Shown here: in pieces, positions 40,975 to 49,900 of the stretch
Position numbering within the stretch: position 1 is the stretch's first letter
How the letters are laid out: every line of letters starts with the position of its first letter
Source of the DNA: JBBDYG01 sp040901765
Lineage (GTDB): Bacteria > Planctomycetota > Planctomycetia > Pirellulales > Lacipirellulaceae
DNA: 52,937 nucleotides
NCBI GenBank assembly: GCA_040901765.1
Contig: JBBDYG010000006.1
Location: 1-52,937 of the forward strand
Reading direction: 5' to 3'
The notes under the pieces: model-generated
Database searches by the model: none
What the model was told of the DNA's origin: nothing
Seen by the model: only the letters and a program-made list of their open reading frames with translations
Position numbers and translations under genes: made by a program

Positions 40975-41478
40975 ATGAACATTCGCACTTACAATCGGTT
41001 GAACGCTCTCGCGTTGGCGGCGTGCTTGGCGACAATTGGCTGCACGGGCGGCCCCAGCGAAGAAGAGAAAAACGCCCTCATTCCGCCGGGAGAGTATACG
41101 GTGCTGGAAGGCGATGGTCTCAGCCACCTTGCCGTCCGCGCCTATGGCGACATGGACTTATGGTACGCGCTCTTGAACGCCAACCCGCAGCTTGGCACCC
41201 GGCCCGGTTTTGAATTGATACCGGGTGAGACGATCACCATTCCCGCCAAAGCGGATGCCGATATGTCGCTCCCCAAGTCCATATTTCCCAAGCAGTTGCC
41301 CGCGGACTACATCGTGATGCCCGGCGATTCGCTGCACTTCATAGCGCAGGGGTGTTACGGCGACCGAGAGTTGTGGGAGAAGATTTACAACGCCAATCGT
41401 GAAGTGTTGTCGGAGAAAGTGAAAGAGGACACACGCCAACTCATCGCTGGCCAAGTGCTGAAAATACCGGCCAAGTAG
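40975..41478 (+). CDS. LysM-domain lipoprotein
   Basis: 167 residues. A lipoprotein signal with lipobox LATIGC predicts a membrane-anchored mature protein. Two LysM-like repeats follow: EYTVLEGDGLSHLAVRAYGDMDLWYALLNANP with LIPGETITIP, and DYIVMPGDSLHFIAQGCYGDRELWEKIYNANRE with IAGQVLKIPAK. LysM binds peptidoglycan glycan chains. An L,D-transpeptidase gene lies just upstream, so both probably act at the wall. The start ATG at 40975 follows GGAGG. Confidence 0.92.
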   Translation: MNIRTYNRLNALALAACLATIGCTGGPSEEEKNALIPPGEYTVLEGDGLSHLAVRAYGDMDLWYALLNANPQLGTRPGFELIPGETITIPAKADADMSLPKSIFPKQLPADYIVMPGDSLHFIAQGCYGDRELWEKIYNANREVLSEKVKEDTRQLIAGQVLKIPAK

Positions 41479-41498
41479 ATCCGGAGCTTTGCTTGTCA

Positions 41499-42569
41499 AT
41501 GTTCACGGCAGCCTCCAAGCGATCTGCGATGACGCTCGTTGAGCTGTTGATCGTCATTGCGATCATCGGGCTGTTAGTGCAACTTATGCTTCCCGCCATT
41601 CAGGCCTCGCGCGAACGGGCACGCAAGGCGACGTGCCAGAACCACCTCAAGCAACTCGCGCTTGCCACGCAGTTGCATCTTGACGCGCACAAGTTTTTGC
41701 CGTCGGGCGGTTGGTCGGGGGCTTTCCTCGCCGATCCGCGTCGTGGGTACGGGCGCGAGCAACCGGGCGGCTGGCTGTTCAGCTTGCTGGCGTTTGTGGA
41801 AGAGTCGCCGCTCAGGACCGCGGCTGCGAGTGACCGGCTCGAAGTCGATCCGCTCGGCGAGGGACTAGCGCAGCTCTACCAGAGTGCGCCGCCGATCTTC
41901 TATTGCCCCAGTCGTCGCGATGCCCGGCCTTACCCCTTCAAGCGCGGCGGCAACGGCAAGTGGTCGCTGAGCGTCGGTCAAGGCGCGTTGTTGCTGCCCC
42001 ATGTGACGAAGTCGGACTACGCCGCCAATAGCGGCGACGCCCTGTACAGCGTCGCGGAGGCGTTTTCGGACCAGCCGGCGATGTGGGTGCCGGCCAGCTA
42101 TGAAGCATTGCGGACAAGTCCACAAAAATGGACGCCGACCTCCGATCCAAGTTCCGTTTTTTTCCAGACCGGGGTTGTCTATTATCGGAGCGAAGTGCGA
42201 ACCGCGCAGATTTTGGACGGACTGAGCAAGACGTATCTCTGCGGCGAGAAATTCATGTCACCGGACGTCTACGACGATGTCAACCCAACGAACGAAGTCG
42301 GCATGATGGGCGACAACCAGTCGGCGTGGGTGGGGTATGAGTGGGACAACCACCGCGTGGCATGGAATCCGAAATCTTCGTGGCCGCGGGAGGACTATCA
42401 GCCCCGGCAAGACGCTCCGGTCTCCGGGGCACCGGGTATCTTTGCGTTTGGCAGCGCGCATTCCGGTTCGCTGAATATGGCCTTCTGCGACGGCAGCGTT
42501 CGGCCGGTGCAGTACGACATCGACATGCAAGTACATCGCCAGCAAGCAAACCGGCTGGATGGTGACTGA
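41499..42569 (+). CDS. DUF1559-family prepilin-like protein
   Basis: 356 residues from the ATG at 41499 (a TTG at 41493 is also possible). The N-terminal prepilin helix is MTLVELLIVIAIIGLLVQLMLPAI, after a short basic leader ending in KRSA. The usual Gly-Phe at the cleavage site is Ala-Met here. The body matches DUF1559: SRERARKATCQNHLKQLALATQLH early and the closing AFGSAHSGSLNMAFCDGSVRPV. The family is massively expanded in Planctomycetes and is thought to use type II secretion or pilus-like export; its function is unknown. It follows the LysM gene by 20 nt. Confidence 0.94.
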   Translation: MFTAASKRSAMTLVELLIVIAIIGLLVQLMLPAIQASRERARKATCQNHLKQLALATQLHLDAHKFLPSGGWSGAFLADPRRGYGREQPGGWLFSLLAFVEESPLRTAAASDRLEVDPLGEGLAQLYQSAPPIFYCPSRRDARPYPFKRGGNGKWSLSVGQGALLLPHVTKSDYAANSGDALYSVAEAFSDQPAMWVPASYEALRTSPQKWTPTSDPSSVFFQTGVVYYRSEVRTAQILDGLSKTYLCGEKFMSPDVYDDVNPTNEVGMMGDNQSAWVGYEWDNHRVAWNPKSSWPREDYQPRQDAPVSGAPGIFAFGSAHSGSLNMAFCDGSVRPVQYDIDMQVHRQQANRLDGD

Positions 42570-43127
42570 TCGGCCAGGGTGCAAGTCGCACTTTGATCTT
42601 GGAGAACCTCCAAGGGGGTTCTCAAATTCAGTCACCTGCGGCTAACCGCGACCCTTCCAGGCAGCTTTGCCACTAGCTTGGCCACCCCCGCTGGAAGTGG
42701 CAATGTGGCAATCCTCTACAAAAACAGAGGTTTTGCGCCGACACGTGGCAATGCTGATCCCTCGTGGCTTTTGCGGAATCTCACCCGACGCGCCGCGCTG
42801 TCAGAGCTTTTCCCGCCCCTTGCGATAGATGCGTGCCTTCGCGGTGCGCAAATGCGAGAGGAATTTTCATTTTGCCAGCTTGTTGCGCGCGCGGCGTGGA
42901 ACAGTGGCACAAACGCGGAAACCCGCATAGCCCGAGCGATCATTACATGAGTTCCGTTCCTTGCTAGCGCGCAAGTGCGACTTGCATCCCTAGCGGCCAG
43001 GACGAAGGGCGCAATTGACCCGCTCCGCCAAGAGGCGTACAAACCGCACGCTTACTTCTCATCTCTTGGCCTTTGCCCGTCGGGAGAGCCACTCTTCGCC
43101 CGAATACGGTGCGCCGGGGTTCTTTAC
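42570..43127. other. Intergenic region before the TPR gene
   Basis: About 560 bases without a convincing gene. A 7-bp stem, GAGAACC/GGTTCTC, near 42602-42625 follows the DUF1559 gene but lacks a T tract. The bases before 43128 could extend the TPR frame from a GTG at 42975, but that extension has no recognisable sequence. No repeat family member or sigma-54 site was found here. Confidence 0.6.
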
Positions 43128-45584
43128 GTGAGTCAACTTCAGGACCAGTCGGAAGTGCCGGTGTCTTCATCCGGATTGAAAAATCCGGCCGACTTCGTAC
43201 TAAGACTACGCGAATGGGGAGCAGCAAATTGGCTGCGGAATGTGATCGTCGGCTCCGTTCTGCTCGCTCTTTTGATGGGCACGGGCGTCGCATGGCTCCT
43301 GCTCGCCAGCTTGGCCGTCAAAGCTGATTTGATAACGGTTCAGTTGGCGCTAAACGCGCTCGACGAGCACGACTTGGAGCGAGCTGAAACGCTTGCAAAG
43401 CGATTACGCACCGGTCCAGCGCTGACAACTGCGGAGGCCGGCGGGCCTTTGTTCATTTTGGGATCCATTAAGGCAGCCCACGCCGATTCGCAATGGTCCG
43501 CCGAACGCGAGCGGTCTGACTATTTGATCGCCGCGCGCTACTTGGAAGAGGCGCGCGCCCTTGGTTTTCCGCCAGGCCGAGAGGATGCAGCGTTGTTCCT
43601 TTTGGGTCGGAGCCTTCTATCGGGTAATGAATTGGAAGCCGGGATCGGCGTTCTGGAGGAAGCGCTCCAACAGAAAAACTCTCACGCGGCAGAGATCCAT
43701 GCTTTGCTTTGCGATGCTCATCTGGCCGCACCTGCCCCGCGGCTCCCGGAAGCCCAGCGACACAACGATGCGCTCTTGTCGATGGAGCTACCTTCCGAGC
43801 AGCGCGTTGACGCCTTGCTTACCCGAGCACAGATACTCATCGGGCAACAACAATTTGCCGACGCGCACCAGACGCTCGACTCCGTCTCATCCCAGGAAGC
43901 CGGGCAGAGCCGCCGCGAAATGCTCGAAGGTTGGCTCCTTTTGGAGCAAGCCAGGGTAAAACTCCAAACGGGCGCAGCGGGCGATCCCGCCGATGCCGGA
44001 ACCGCGGCCGCGGATTTAAGCCAGGCCGAAGCTAAATTCATCGCTGCCCAATCGCTCGATCGCTTAGCGACGAATGTCACGCGGTTATCGATGTACCTGT
44101 ACGCGGATGCCGCGGCGGTGAAAGGTGACGCCAATCTAGCAATCGAACGCTTCGCGGCGACAAGAAAGGTGCATCCTGAAACCGCGGAGGGAATTGCCGC
44201 CGCTCTGCGCGAGGCCGATCTATTGCGGCAACAAAAGGATTACGACGCTGCACTCGGCGGATACCGCCGCGCGCTAAAGGCTCTACACGACCCGAAAGCG
44301 TACCAAAACCCGTGGCTTCCTTTGGACGCACTCCGAAGTCGATTCATCGAGGCCCACGCAGCACTCGTGGCGGAGAGCCAATTCGCTTCGGCACTCGCTG
44401 CCGTTGACGACTTTATGCCGCTTTTCGACGAAGAACGCCAAGTTTCGCTGCGAGCCGAAACGCTGGAAGCGTGGGGCAAGTTCTTGCGGATAAATGCCGC
44501 GACGGCTCCTGAACCCGGTGAGCAGCTTCGCGAAGCACGCCTGCGTCTGCGCGAAGCGGGAGTCGGCTTTAAGCAACTCGCTCGACTGCGATTCGCGACA
44601 AGCCGCTATGTGGACGACCTGTGGCGCAGTGCCGAATGTTTCTACCAGGGGCAATCCTATTCCCATGCCGCGGAAACCCTGAACGAATACCTCAATAATG
44701 AACCGCACCGACGCAATGCGCAGGCGTTGCTACGGCTGGGGCAGTGCTATCTGGCGCTCGGACGCCTTAACGAAGCGATCGCCGCCTTTGAAGAGTGTAT
44801 CGAATTTCAACCTTACGATGCCGCAATATACCAAGCGCGGATCGACTGTGCGCGGGCTTACAGTACGTTGCTCGATTTGAAAAACGCCGAGCAATTGCTG
44901 CTGGAGAACATCATGGGCGGCACTTTGACTCCGCAAAGCCCGGAATGGCGCACGTCGCAGTTCGAGTTGGGGCACTTGCTCCACGAAGCAGGCAGGTACG
45001 TCGATGCCGTCAAGCGGCTCGAGGAAGCTGTCGAACGCTATCCCGATGATCGCCAGGCTCGGCTGGCGCGGTACCGGATCGCGGAATCTTATCGCCAAGC
45101 GGCGGCGGCGCCACTCGAGGCGCTGTCCGCGGCCAATACAGTCAGCGAGAGAGAACACTTGCAAGATACCGTCGATAACTATCTCGGCAACGCCCTGCGG
45201 CACTACGGCGATGTCCAGCGCGAGATCGCCGCGCACGGAGAGAATAGCGAAGAAGATCGCGCCATGCGCCGCAATTGTTACATGCTTCAAGGTTCGGTGC
45301 TGTTTGATTTGGGACGGTTCAAAGAGGCGGTTGAGGCTTACTCGAACGTGGCCACGCTCTACCAGAACGAGCCGTTCGTGCTGGAAACGCTCGTGCAGAT
45401 TGCCCACTGTTGGAATCGTCTCAACGACAACGTCAAAGCCCGCGGCCAGATCGAGCAAGCGAAGTTGTTTTTGGATCGACTACCCGCCGACGCCGATTTC
45501 GTCGGGTCGACGAACCTGACCCGGCAGGAATGGATACTGCTCCTCGACGAAATGAGCCGTTGGTGGCGTCAAGCTTCGTCGTGA
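43128..45584 (+). CDS. Membrane-anchored TPR-repeat protein
   Basis: About 818 residues from the GTG at 43128; starts back to 42975 are in frame, but the extra part is unlike a protein of this type. One membrane helix at ~38-60 (NVIVGSVLLALLMGTGVAWLLLA) follows a short cytoplasmic N-terminus. The rest is almost all TPR-type helical repeats, for example YLEEARALGFPPGRED, ALLRLGQCYLALGRLNEAIAAFEECIEFQP, QFELGHLLHEAGRYVDAVKRLEEAVERYPDD and NCYMLQGSVLFDLGRFKEAVEAYSNVA. It should be a scaffold facing the periplasm. It is encoded 34 nt before the FlgN-like gene on the same strand, so a role with the flagellar genes is possible but not shown. Confidence 0.88.
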   Translation: MSQLQDQSEVPVSSSGLKNPADFVLRLREWGAANWLRNVIVGSVLLALLMGTGVAWLLLASLAVKADLITVQLALNALDEHDLERAETLAKRLRTGPALTTAEAGGPLFILGSIKAAHADSQWSAERERSDYLIAARYLEEARALGFPPGREDAALFLLGRSLLSGNELEAGIGVLEEALQQKNSHAAEIHALLCDAHLAAPAPRLPEAQRHNDALLSMELPSEQRVDALLTRAQILIGQQQFADAHQTLDSVSSQEAGQSRREMLEGWLLLEQARVKLQTGAAGDPADAGTAAADLSQAEAKFIAAQSLDRLATNVTRLSMYLYADAAAVKGDANLAIERFAATRKVHPETAEGIAAALREADLLRQQKDYDAALGGYRRALKALHDPKAYQNPWLPLDALRSRFIEAHAALVAESQFASALAAVDDFMPLFDEERQVSLRAETLEAWGKFLRINAATAPEPGEQLREARLRLREAGVGFKQLARLRFATSRYVDDLWRSAECFYQGQSYSHAAETLNEYLNNEPHRRNAQALLRLGQCYLALGRLNEAIAAFEECIEFQPYDAAIYQARIDCARAYSTLLDLKNAEQLLLENIMGGTLTPQSPEWRTSQFELGHLLHEAGRYVDAVKRLEEAVERYPDDRQARLARYRIAESYRQAAAAPLEALSAANTVSEREHLQDTVDNYLGNALRHYGDVQREIAAHGENSEEDRAMRRNCYMLQGSVLFDLGRFKEAVEAYSNVATLYQNEPFVLETLVQIAHCWNRLNDNVKARGQIEQAKLFLDRLPADADFVGSTNLTRQEWILLLDEMSRWWRQASS

Positions 45585-45618
45585 GGTCTCTCAACCGCGA
45601 TCGGGACAACACAAGCCC

Positions 45619-46113
45619 ATGTGTAGCACTTCAGAGTTGGCCCGCTTGATCCACAAACGGCATCAAATACTCGTGCAGTTACGCGAACTCGGGAAGCGCC
45701 AGGGCAGTCTCATCGAGCAGGAGGACACGACCACATTGCTTCGGTTGCTAAGCGTGAAGCAACGGGTGCTCGCGGGACTACAAGAAACGGAGCGACAACT
45801 GGCGCCGTTTCATGCGGATGACCCGGACTCCCGCATCTGGGCGAATCAGCGCGAGCGCGATCAATGCGCGGCCGAGGCTCAGCAGTGCCAACAACTATTG
45901 CTCGAGGTGTTGGAGCTGGAGCGCCAGCAAGAACAATGGATGCTCCAGCGTCGCAATCAGGCCGCTACTCAGCTTCGCCGAGTGCAAGCAGCAAGCGAGG
46001 CCACGGGGGCCTACCACGCAAATCGCTGGACGGCCGATCAATCGCAGGTTGCTAAACGCCCGCACTTGCTAGCATCGAGCGCGATTCCACTGGACTTGTC
46101 GTCCGAAGCCTGA
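45619..46113 (+). CDS. FlgN-like coiled-coil protein
   Basis: 164 residues, almost entirely predicted helix and rich in Gln, Glu, Arg and Leu (ELARLIHKRHQILVQLRELG, LLLEVLELERQQEQW). The pattern of an N-terminal 'hit list' of heptads, KRQGSLIEQEDTTTLLRLLSVKQRVLAGL, resembles FlgN-family export chaperones for hook-associated proteins. Sequence similarity in this family is low, so the call rests mainly on composition and position just before the flagellar two-component genes. Another coiled-coil flagellar protein cannot be excluded. Confidence 0.6.
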   Translation: MCSTSELARLIHKRHQILVQLRELGKRQGSLIEQEDTTTLLRLLSVKQRVLAGLQETERQLAPFHADDPDSRIWANQRERDQCAAEAQQCQQLLLEVLELERQQEQWMLQRRNQAATQLRRVQAASEATGAYHANRWTADQSQVAKRPHLLASSAIPLDLSSEA

Positions 46114-46154
46114 TACTCAGGCGTGCTAGTTTAGAGCTTATTGCGAGGTCACCG

Positions 46155-47048
46155 ATGCCGCTTGAGACGAAAGATAGGCCGGCGCTTGCTTTGTATCGGG
46201 GTGATGCGCCGGATGTGGAGCAGGCCTGCGATAACCAGCCGGACCTACAGACGGTGCTCGAGGCTTGGCACGACGCCACGCTCCGTTTGGAGCAGACGCA
46301 CGCCACGCTGCAAGCGGAAGTGGGCCGGCTCACAGACGAGTTAGAAAAAAAGAACCGCGAGCTGGCCCGACAAAATCGGCTGGCCGATCTGGGCCGCGTT
46401 TCCTCGCACGTGGCCCACGAAGTTCGAAACAGTTTGGTTCCCGTTACTTTGTACCTGAGTTTGCTCCGCCGTCGTCTTGCGACCGACGCCGCGAGCCTGG
46501 AAATCCTCACCAAGATTGAGGCCGGGTTTACCGCCCTGGACGCGACCGTGAACGATCTGCTCAGTTTTGCTGCTCATCGGCAGCCACAATGGCAAAGTTT
46601 TCTTGTCTGCTCGTTGGTGGACGAGATCTGCGAGTCACTTGCGCCCCAAATCGACGCGCAGCGCGTGGACCTCGATATCGATGTGCCGCCCAACACGGTG
46701 CTTCACGCCGACCGGGAGATGGTTCGCCGGGCGCTGCTCAACCTGGTGCTCAACGCCCTCGATGCGATGCCCCGCGGCGGCGACTTGGTGATCACCTCCT
46801 ACGAAGGCCCGCGTGGCTTCGAACTCGAAGTTGCCGACAGTGGTCCGGGGCTGGACGAGGAAGCCAAGCGGCGGATATTCGAACCGTTTTATTCGACGAA
46901 AGAAAGCGGCACGGGGCTGGGACTGTCGGTTGTCTTCCAAGTGGCCGAAGCGCACGGCGGCGCGGTCACGGCCGCCAACTGCCCTGAAGGTGGCGCCGCC
47001 TTTACGATCCGCATCCCGCGTCGTCGGGCGATCGGAGTCGCTGCATGA
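46155..47048 (+). CDS. Flagellar-type sensor histidine kinase (AtoS/FleS-like)
   Basis: 297 residues, soluble, without membrane segments. A coiled coil (ATLQAEVGRLTDELEKKNRELARQ) precedes HisKA with H88 in VSSHVAHEVRNSLVPVTLYL. The ATPase domain shows LNLVLNALDAMPRGG, VADSGPGLDEEAKRRIFEPF and STKESGTGLGLSVVFQV. The stop overlaps the start of the sigma-54 activator by 4 nt. In polar flagellates, kinases of this size next to an NtrC-like regulator (FleS/FleR, FlgS/FlgR) switch on basal-body genes; the flgB operon just downstream supports the same job here. It would respond to a cytoplasmic signal, possibly flagellar export status. Confidence 0.9.
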   Translation: MPLETKDRPALALYRGDAPDVEQACDNQPDLQTVLEAWHDATLRLEQTHATLQAEVGRLTDELEKKNRELARQNRLADLGRVSSHVAHEVRNSLVPVTLYLSLLRRRLATDAASLEILTKIEAGFTALDATVNDLLSFAAHRQPQWQSFLVCSLVDEICESLAPQIDAQRVDLDIDVPPNTVLHADREMVRRALLNLVLNALDAMPRGGDLVITSYEGPRGFELEVADSGPGLDEEAKRRIFEPFYSTKESGTGLGLSVVFQVAEAHGGAVTAANCPEGGAAFTIRIPRRRAIGVAA

Positions 47049-48448
47049 CTTCCCATGAATCCCAGCCGGTCGGCGGCCACGTGCTCGTTGTGGACGACCA
47101 CGCATCCGCGCGCCGATCCATCGCGGACGTGCTGCAGCAGGTCGGCTATCGCGTAACGGCATGCGCGAGCGCGGCCGAAGCGATCGGATTGCTCGGCCAG
47201 ACGATGGCCGAAGTCGTCGTCACCGATTTGCAGATGCCGGGTATGAACGGCCTCGATTTCATCCGCGAGATCGAACGCCGCCGCTGGCCCTGCCAAGTGC
47301 TAATGATCACCGCACATGCCAGCGTGCAATCGGCGGTCGAGGCGATGCGTCACGGCGCTTTCGATTACCTCGAAAAGCCCTTCGACGTCACGCAACTCGA
47401 ACGGTCGGTCGGTCAAGCGCTCGATCGGCAGCGGTTGTTGCATGGTTCCACGAGTTCCAGCAGCGACGCACCTGCGATCATTGGCAACAGCCAGGCGATG
47501 AACGACCTGCGGCGCCGCTTGGCGCTAATCGCTACGACCGAGGAGACCGTTCTCATTTGCGGTGAGAGCGGTACCGGCAAGGAACTGGTCGCGCAGGCGA
47601 TTCACGCGATGAGCCAACGGCGCGAAAAGCCGCTTGTGAGCCTCAATTGCCCGGTGTTGTCCGAGCAACTCATCGAGAGCGAATTATTCGGTCACCGCCG
47701 CGGGGCCTTCACCGGAGCCGACGCCGATCGCACCGGCCGCTTCGAGCTTGCCCAAGGCGGCACCTTCCTGCTGGATGAAATCACAGAAATCAATCTTCGC
47801 TTACAAGCGAAGCTCTTGCGAGTCTTGCAAGAACGAACCTTTGAACGGGTTGGCTCCAGCGAGCCGATTCGCGCCGACGTGCGCATTCTGGCTACAACGA
47901 ATCGCGATCTGGCGTCGGAGGTCGCGGCGGGTCGGTTTCGCGAGGACTTGTATTACCGCCTCGCCGTTTTGCCCGTCGATGTGCCTCCGCTACGCGATCG
48001 CGCGCAGGACGTGCTGCAACTTGTCGATCACTTTCTCGACCAAGCCATGCAAAAGCTGGGCAGACCACGCTGCGATTGGGAGCCTGATGCACGCCAATTA
48101 TTACTAGATTACCATTGGCCGGGCAATGTGCGGGAATTGCAAAATGTGGTCACCCGTGCATGCGTTCTCAATCAAGGCCGCCCGATCAGGGCCGATGAAA
48201 TACGACCTTGGTTGAGATGGGAACACCAAAGCGAACCGGCGAACGCATCAGAAGTCGATTTGCGATGCGACACGAGCCTGGCCGACTTGGAACGCAAGCA
48301 CATCGTTGCCACACTCGAGAAATTCGGCGGTCACCGCGCTCGCACGGCGGCTGCGCTCGGAATCGGAGTTCGCACCTTGAGCGGCAAGCTGCGCGATTAC
48401 GGCTTCGCGCCTCGCGAGAAGGCGTTTGCCGACTCGAATTGTTTGTAG
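47045..48448 (+). CDS. Sigma-54-dependent response regulator (FleR/FlgR-like)
   Basis: 467 residues with three domains. Receiver: acidic VDDH near residue 16, D61 in VVTDLQMPGMNG, Thr in MITAHAS, Lys in YLEKPF. AAA+ domain: Walker A GESGTGKE, the sigma-54 contact loop GAFTGA (in ELFGHRRGAFTGADADRTG), Walker B GGTFLLDEI, and the sensor II region with WPGNVRELQN. Fis-type HTH at the end: LEKFGGHRARTAAALGIGVRTLSGKLRDYG. It is encoded with its kinase in an ATGA overlap. A near-consensus sigma-54 promoter lies ~190 nt after its stop, in front of flgB, so it is the likely activator of the basal-body genes. Confidence 0.94.
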   Translation: MTSHESQPVGGHVLVVDDHASARRSIADVLQQVGYRVTACASAAEAIGLLGQTMAEVVVTDLQMPGMNGLDFIREIERRRWPCQVLMITAHASVQSAVEAMRHGAFDYLEKPFDVTQLERSVGQALDRQRLLHGSTSSSSDAPAIIGNSQAMNDLRRRLALIATTEETVLICGESGTGKELVAQAIHAMSQRREKPLVSLNCPVLSEQLIESELFGHRRGAFTGADADRTGRFELAQGGTFLLDEITEINLRLQAKLLRVLQERTFERVGSSEPIRADVRILATTNRDLASEVAAGRFREDLYYRLAVLPVDVPPLRDRAQDVLQLVDHFLDQAMQKLGRPRCDWEPDARQLLLDYHWPGNVRELQNVVTRACVLNQGRPIRADEIRPWLRWEHQSEPANASEVDLRCDTSLADLERKHIVATLEKFGGHRARTAAALGIGVRTLSGKLRDYGFAPREKAFADSNCL

Positions 48449-48633
48449 TTCGCCCAAGCATATCAGGCCCTCGAATCGGCATCTCTTGCGCGTGCTATCG
48501 GCAAGAACCGCCGAACACACTTTTCATTTTGTAGCGGCCGCTCGTCTACCTAGAACTGCAATCGGCTTGTCAATTCGGTAATTTGCAGCGACTTGCGAAA
48601 CGCGCGGAGATAAGGCGCGGCTTTGTTATCGAT

Positions 48634-48650
48634 TTGGCACGCTGATTGCC
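48634..48650 (+). promoter_or_regulatory. Sigma-54 (-24/-12) promoter of the flgB operon
   Basis: TTGGCACGCTGATTGCC matches the sigma-54 consensus TGGCAC-N5-TTGC completely, with GG (48636-48637) and GC (48648-48649) spaced 12 nt apart as required. The predicted transcription start is near 48661, 33 nt before the flgB ATG, and AAAGGAGG supplies the ribosome binding site. The upstream 245-bp spacer should contain the activator's binding sites; no clear dyad was identified by eye. Confidence 0.9.
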
Positions 48651-48693
48651 AACGTGAAGTTGGACGTCTTTAGGGAAAGGAGGAACGCGATCA

Positions 48694-49128
48694 ATGCTGT
48701 CATCTCTCTTTGACGCCAATTCATTGCCGGTGCTGGAGCGAGTCGTCAACTTCACTCAAGCGCGACACGGCGTGCTGGCGGGCAATATTGCCAACCTTAA
48801 CACTCCCGGCTATAAGACTCGCGACTTATCGCCGCAAATGTTTCAACAGCGCTTGCGGGATGCGATTGACGCCCGCGACCAACCCGTCAGCCCCACTCAG
48901 GCCATGTCCATCGGCGTCGTTCAATCGCCGCAGGAACGCATGGCGGACGAATTCAAACTGGTAGACGACTCGCTGCGCGGCATTCTATACCACGACGAAA
49001 CAGATATTAGTTTGGAGAATCAAGTCACCGAAATCGCCAAGAACCAACAAGAGCACAACCTGGCAATCAATCTGATGGCAGCCCAATTCCGCTTGCTTCG
49101 CGCCGCAGTGACCGAACGAGTGGCATAA
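48694..49128 (+). CDS. flgB: Flagellar basal-body rod protein FlgB
   Basis: 144 residues, the usual FlgB length. The rod-protein N-terminal motif is present as ARHGVLAGNIANLNTPGYKTRDL, and the C-terminal helix as NLAINLMAAQFRLLRAAV. FlgB is a proximal rod protein above the MS ring. It is the first gene of the sigma-54-driven flgB-flgC-fliE-fliF-fliG run. Confidence 0.95.
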   Translation: MLSSLFDANSLPVLERVVNFTQARHGVLAGNIANLNTPGYKTRDLSPQMFQQRLRDAIDARDQPVSPTQAMSIGVVQSPQERMADEFKLVDDSLRGILYHDETDISLENQVTEIAKNQQEHNLAINLMAAQFRLLRAAVTERVA

Positions 49129-49149
49129 CCTGAAACGCGAGTCTCGGCC

Positions 49150-49560
49150 ATGTTCTCAACCTTCGATGTCAGCACCAGCGGCTTGGTTGCCCAAAGGGCG
49201 CGGCTGGATGCCATTTCATCGAACATTGCGAACATTTCGACGACTCGAAATGAGTACGGCCAAATCGCCCCCTATCAACCGCGCTACGTGACATTTCAAA
49301 CCGACACGAATATCACGACCGCCGGCGGCGGCGCGGGCGTACGGGTTGCGACCGTGGAATTTGCGCAGCGGCCGCCTGCTATGAAATACGACCCGGGACA
49401 TCCCGATGCGAACCCGCATGGCTATGTCGCCTACCCGAACATCGATATGACGAACGAGTTTGTGGACGCTTTGGAGGCAACCCGCGCCTACGAGGCGAAT
49501 GTGGGCGTAATCGAAATCACCAAAGACTTGAGCGAACAGACCCTGCGCCTGGTCGCGTAA
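49150..49560 (+). CDS. flgC: Flagellar basal-body rod protein FlgC
   Basis: 136 residues. The N-terminal rod motif reads STSGLVAQRARLDAISSNIANISTTRNEYG, and the C-terminal motif NIDMTNEFVDALEATRAYEANVGVIEITKDL is diagnostic of FlgC. Proximal rod protein. It starts 21 nt after flgB. Confidence 0.96.
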   Translation: MFSTFDVSTSGLVAQRARLDAISSNIANISTTRNEYGQIAPYQPRYVTFQTDTNITTAGGGAGVRVATVEFAQRPPAMKYDPGHPDANPHGYVAYPNIDMTNEFVDALEATRAYEANVGVIEITKDLSEQTLRLVA

Positions 49561-49588
49561 GCAACTTCTAACTCAACCGCAATACGAC

Positions 49589-49891
49589 ATGACGCCCATT
49601 ACTTCCACGGCCGCTATGCCGCAGATGTCTACCGCGAACCGCGTTGCCGGAATTGCGCAAGGCGATGAGGGAGGGAACTTTAAGAGCGTACTTCTTGACT
49701 CCATCAAGAACGTCAATGAGATGCAAGTCGATGCGGACAAGGCGGTCGAGGCACTCTTCACCGGTGAAGATGTCAGCCCCGCGGAAGTTCTTACCGCAGT
49801 ACAGAAAGCCGATCTCGCCTTCCGGCTCACCATGCAAATGCGGAATAAGGTGATGGAAGTGTACCGGGAAATCCGCGACATCCGAATTTAG
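49589..49891 (+). CDS. fliE: Flagellar hook-basal body protein FliE
   Basis: 100 residues, typical FliE length and ending: ADKAVEALFTGEDVSPAEVLTAVQKADLAFRLTMQMRNKVMEVYREIRDIRI. FliE links the MS ring to the rod. It follows flgC after 28 nt. The next gene, fliF, is separated by a heptamer hairpin. Confidence 0.95.
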   Translation: MTPITSTAAMPQMSTANRVAGIAQGDEGGNFKSVLLDSIKNVNEMQVDADKAVEALFTGEDVSPAEVLTAVQKADLAFRLTMQMRNKVMEVYREIRDIRI

Positions 49892-49900
49892 GAATAACTA

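Noticed and set aside
42590..42630. Rho-independent terminator after the DUF1559 gene
   Set aside because: A 7-bp stem GAGAACC/GGTTCTC exists but no T tract follows, so it is not listed as a terminator.
42570..43127. Sigma-54 promoter candidates (TGGCAA and TGGCAC matches)
   Set aside because: None has GC at the required 12-nt spacing from GG.
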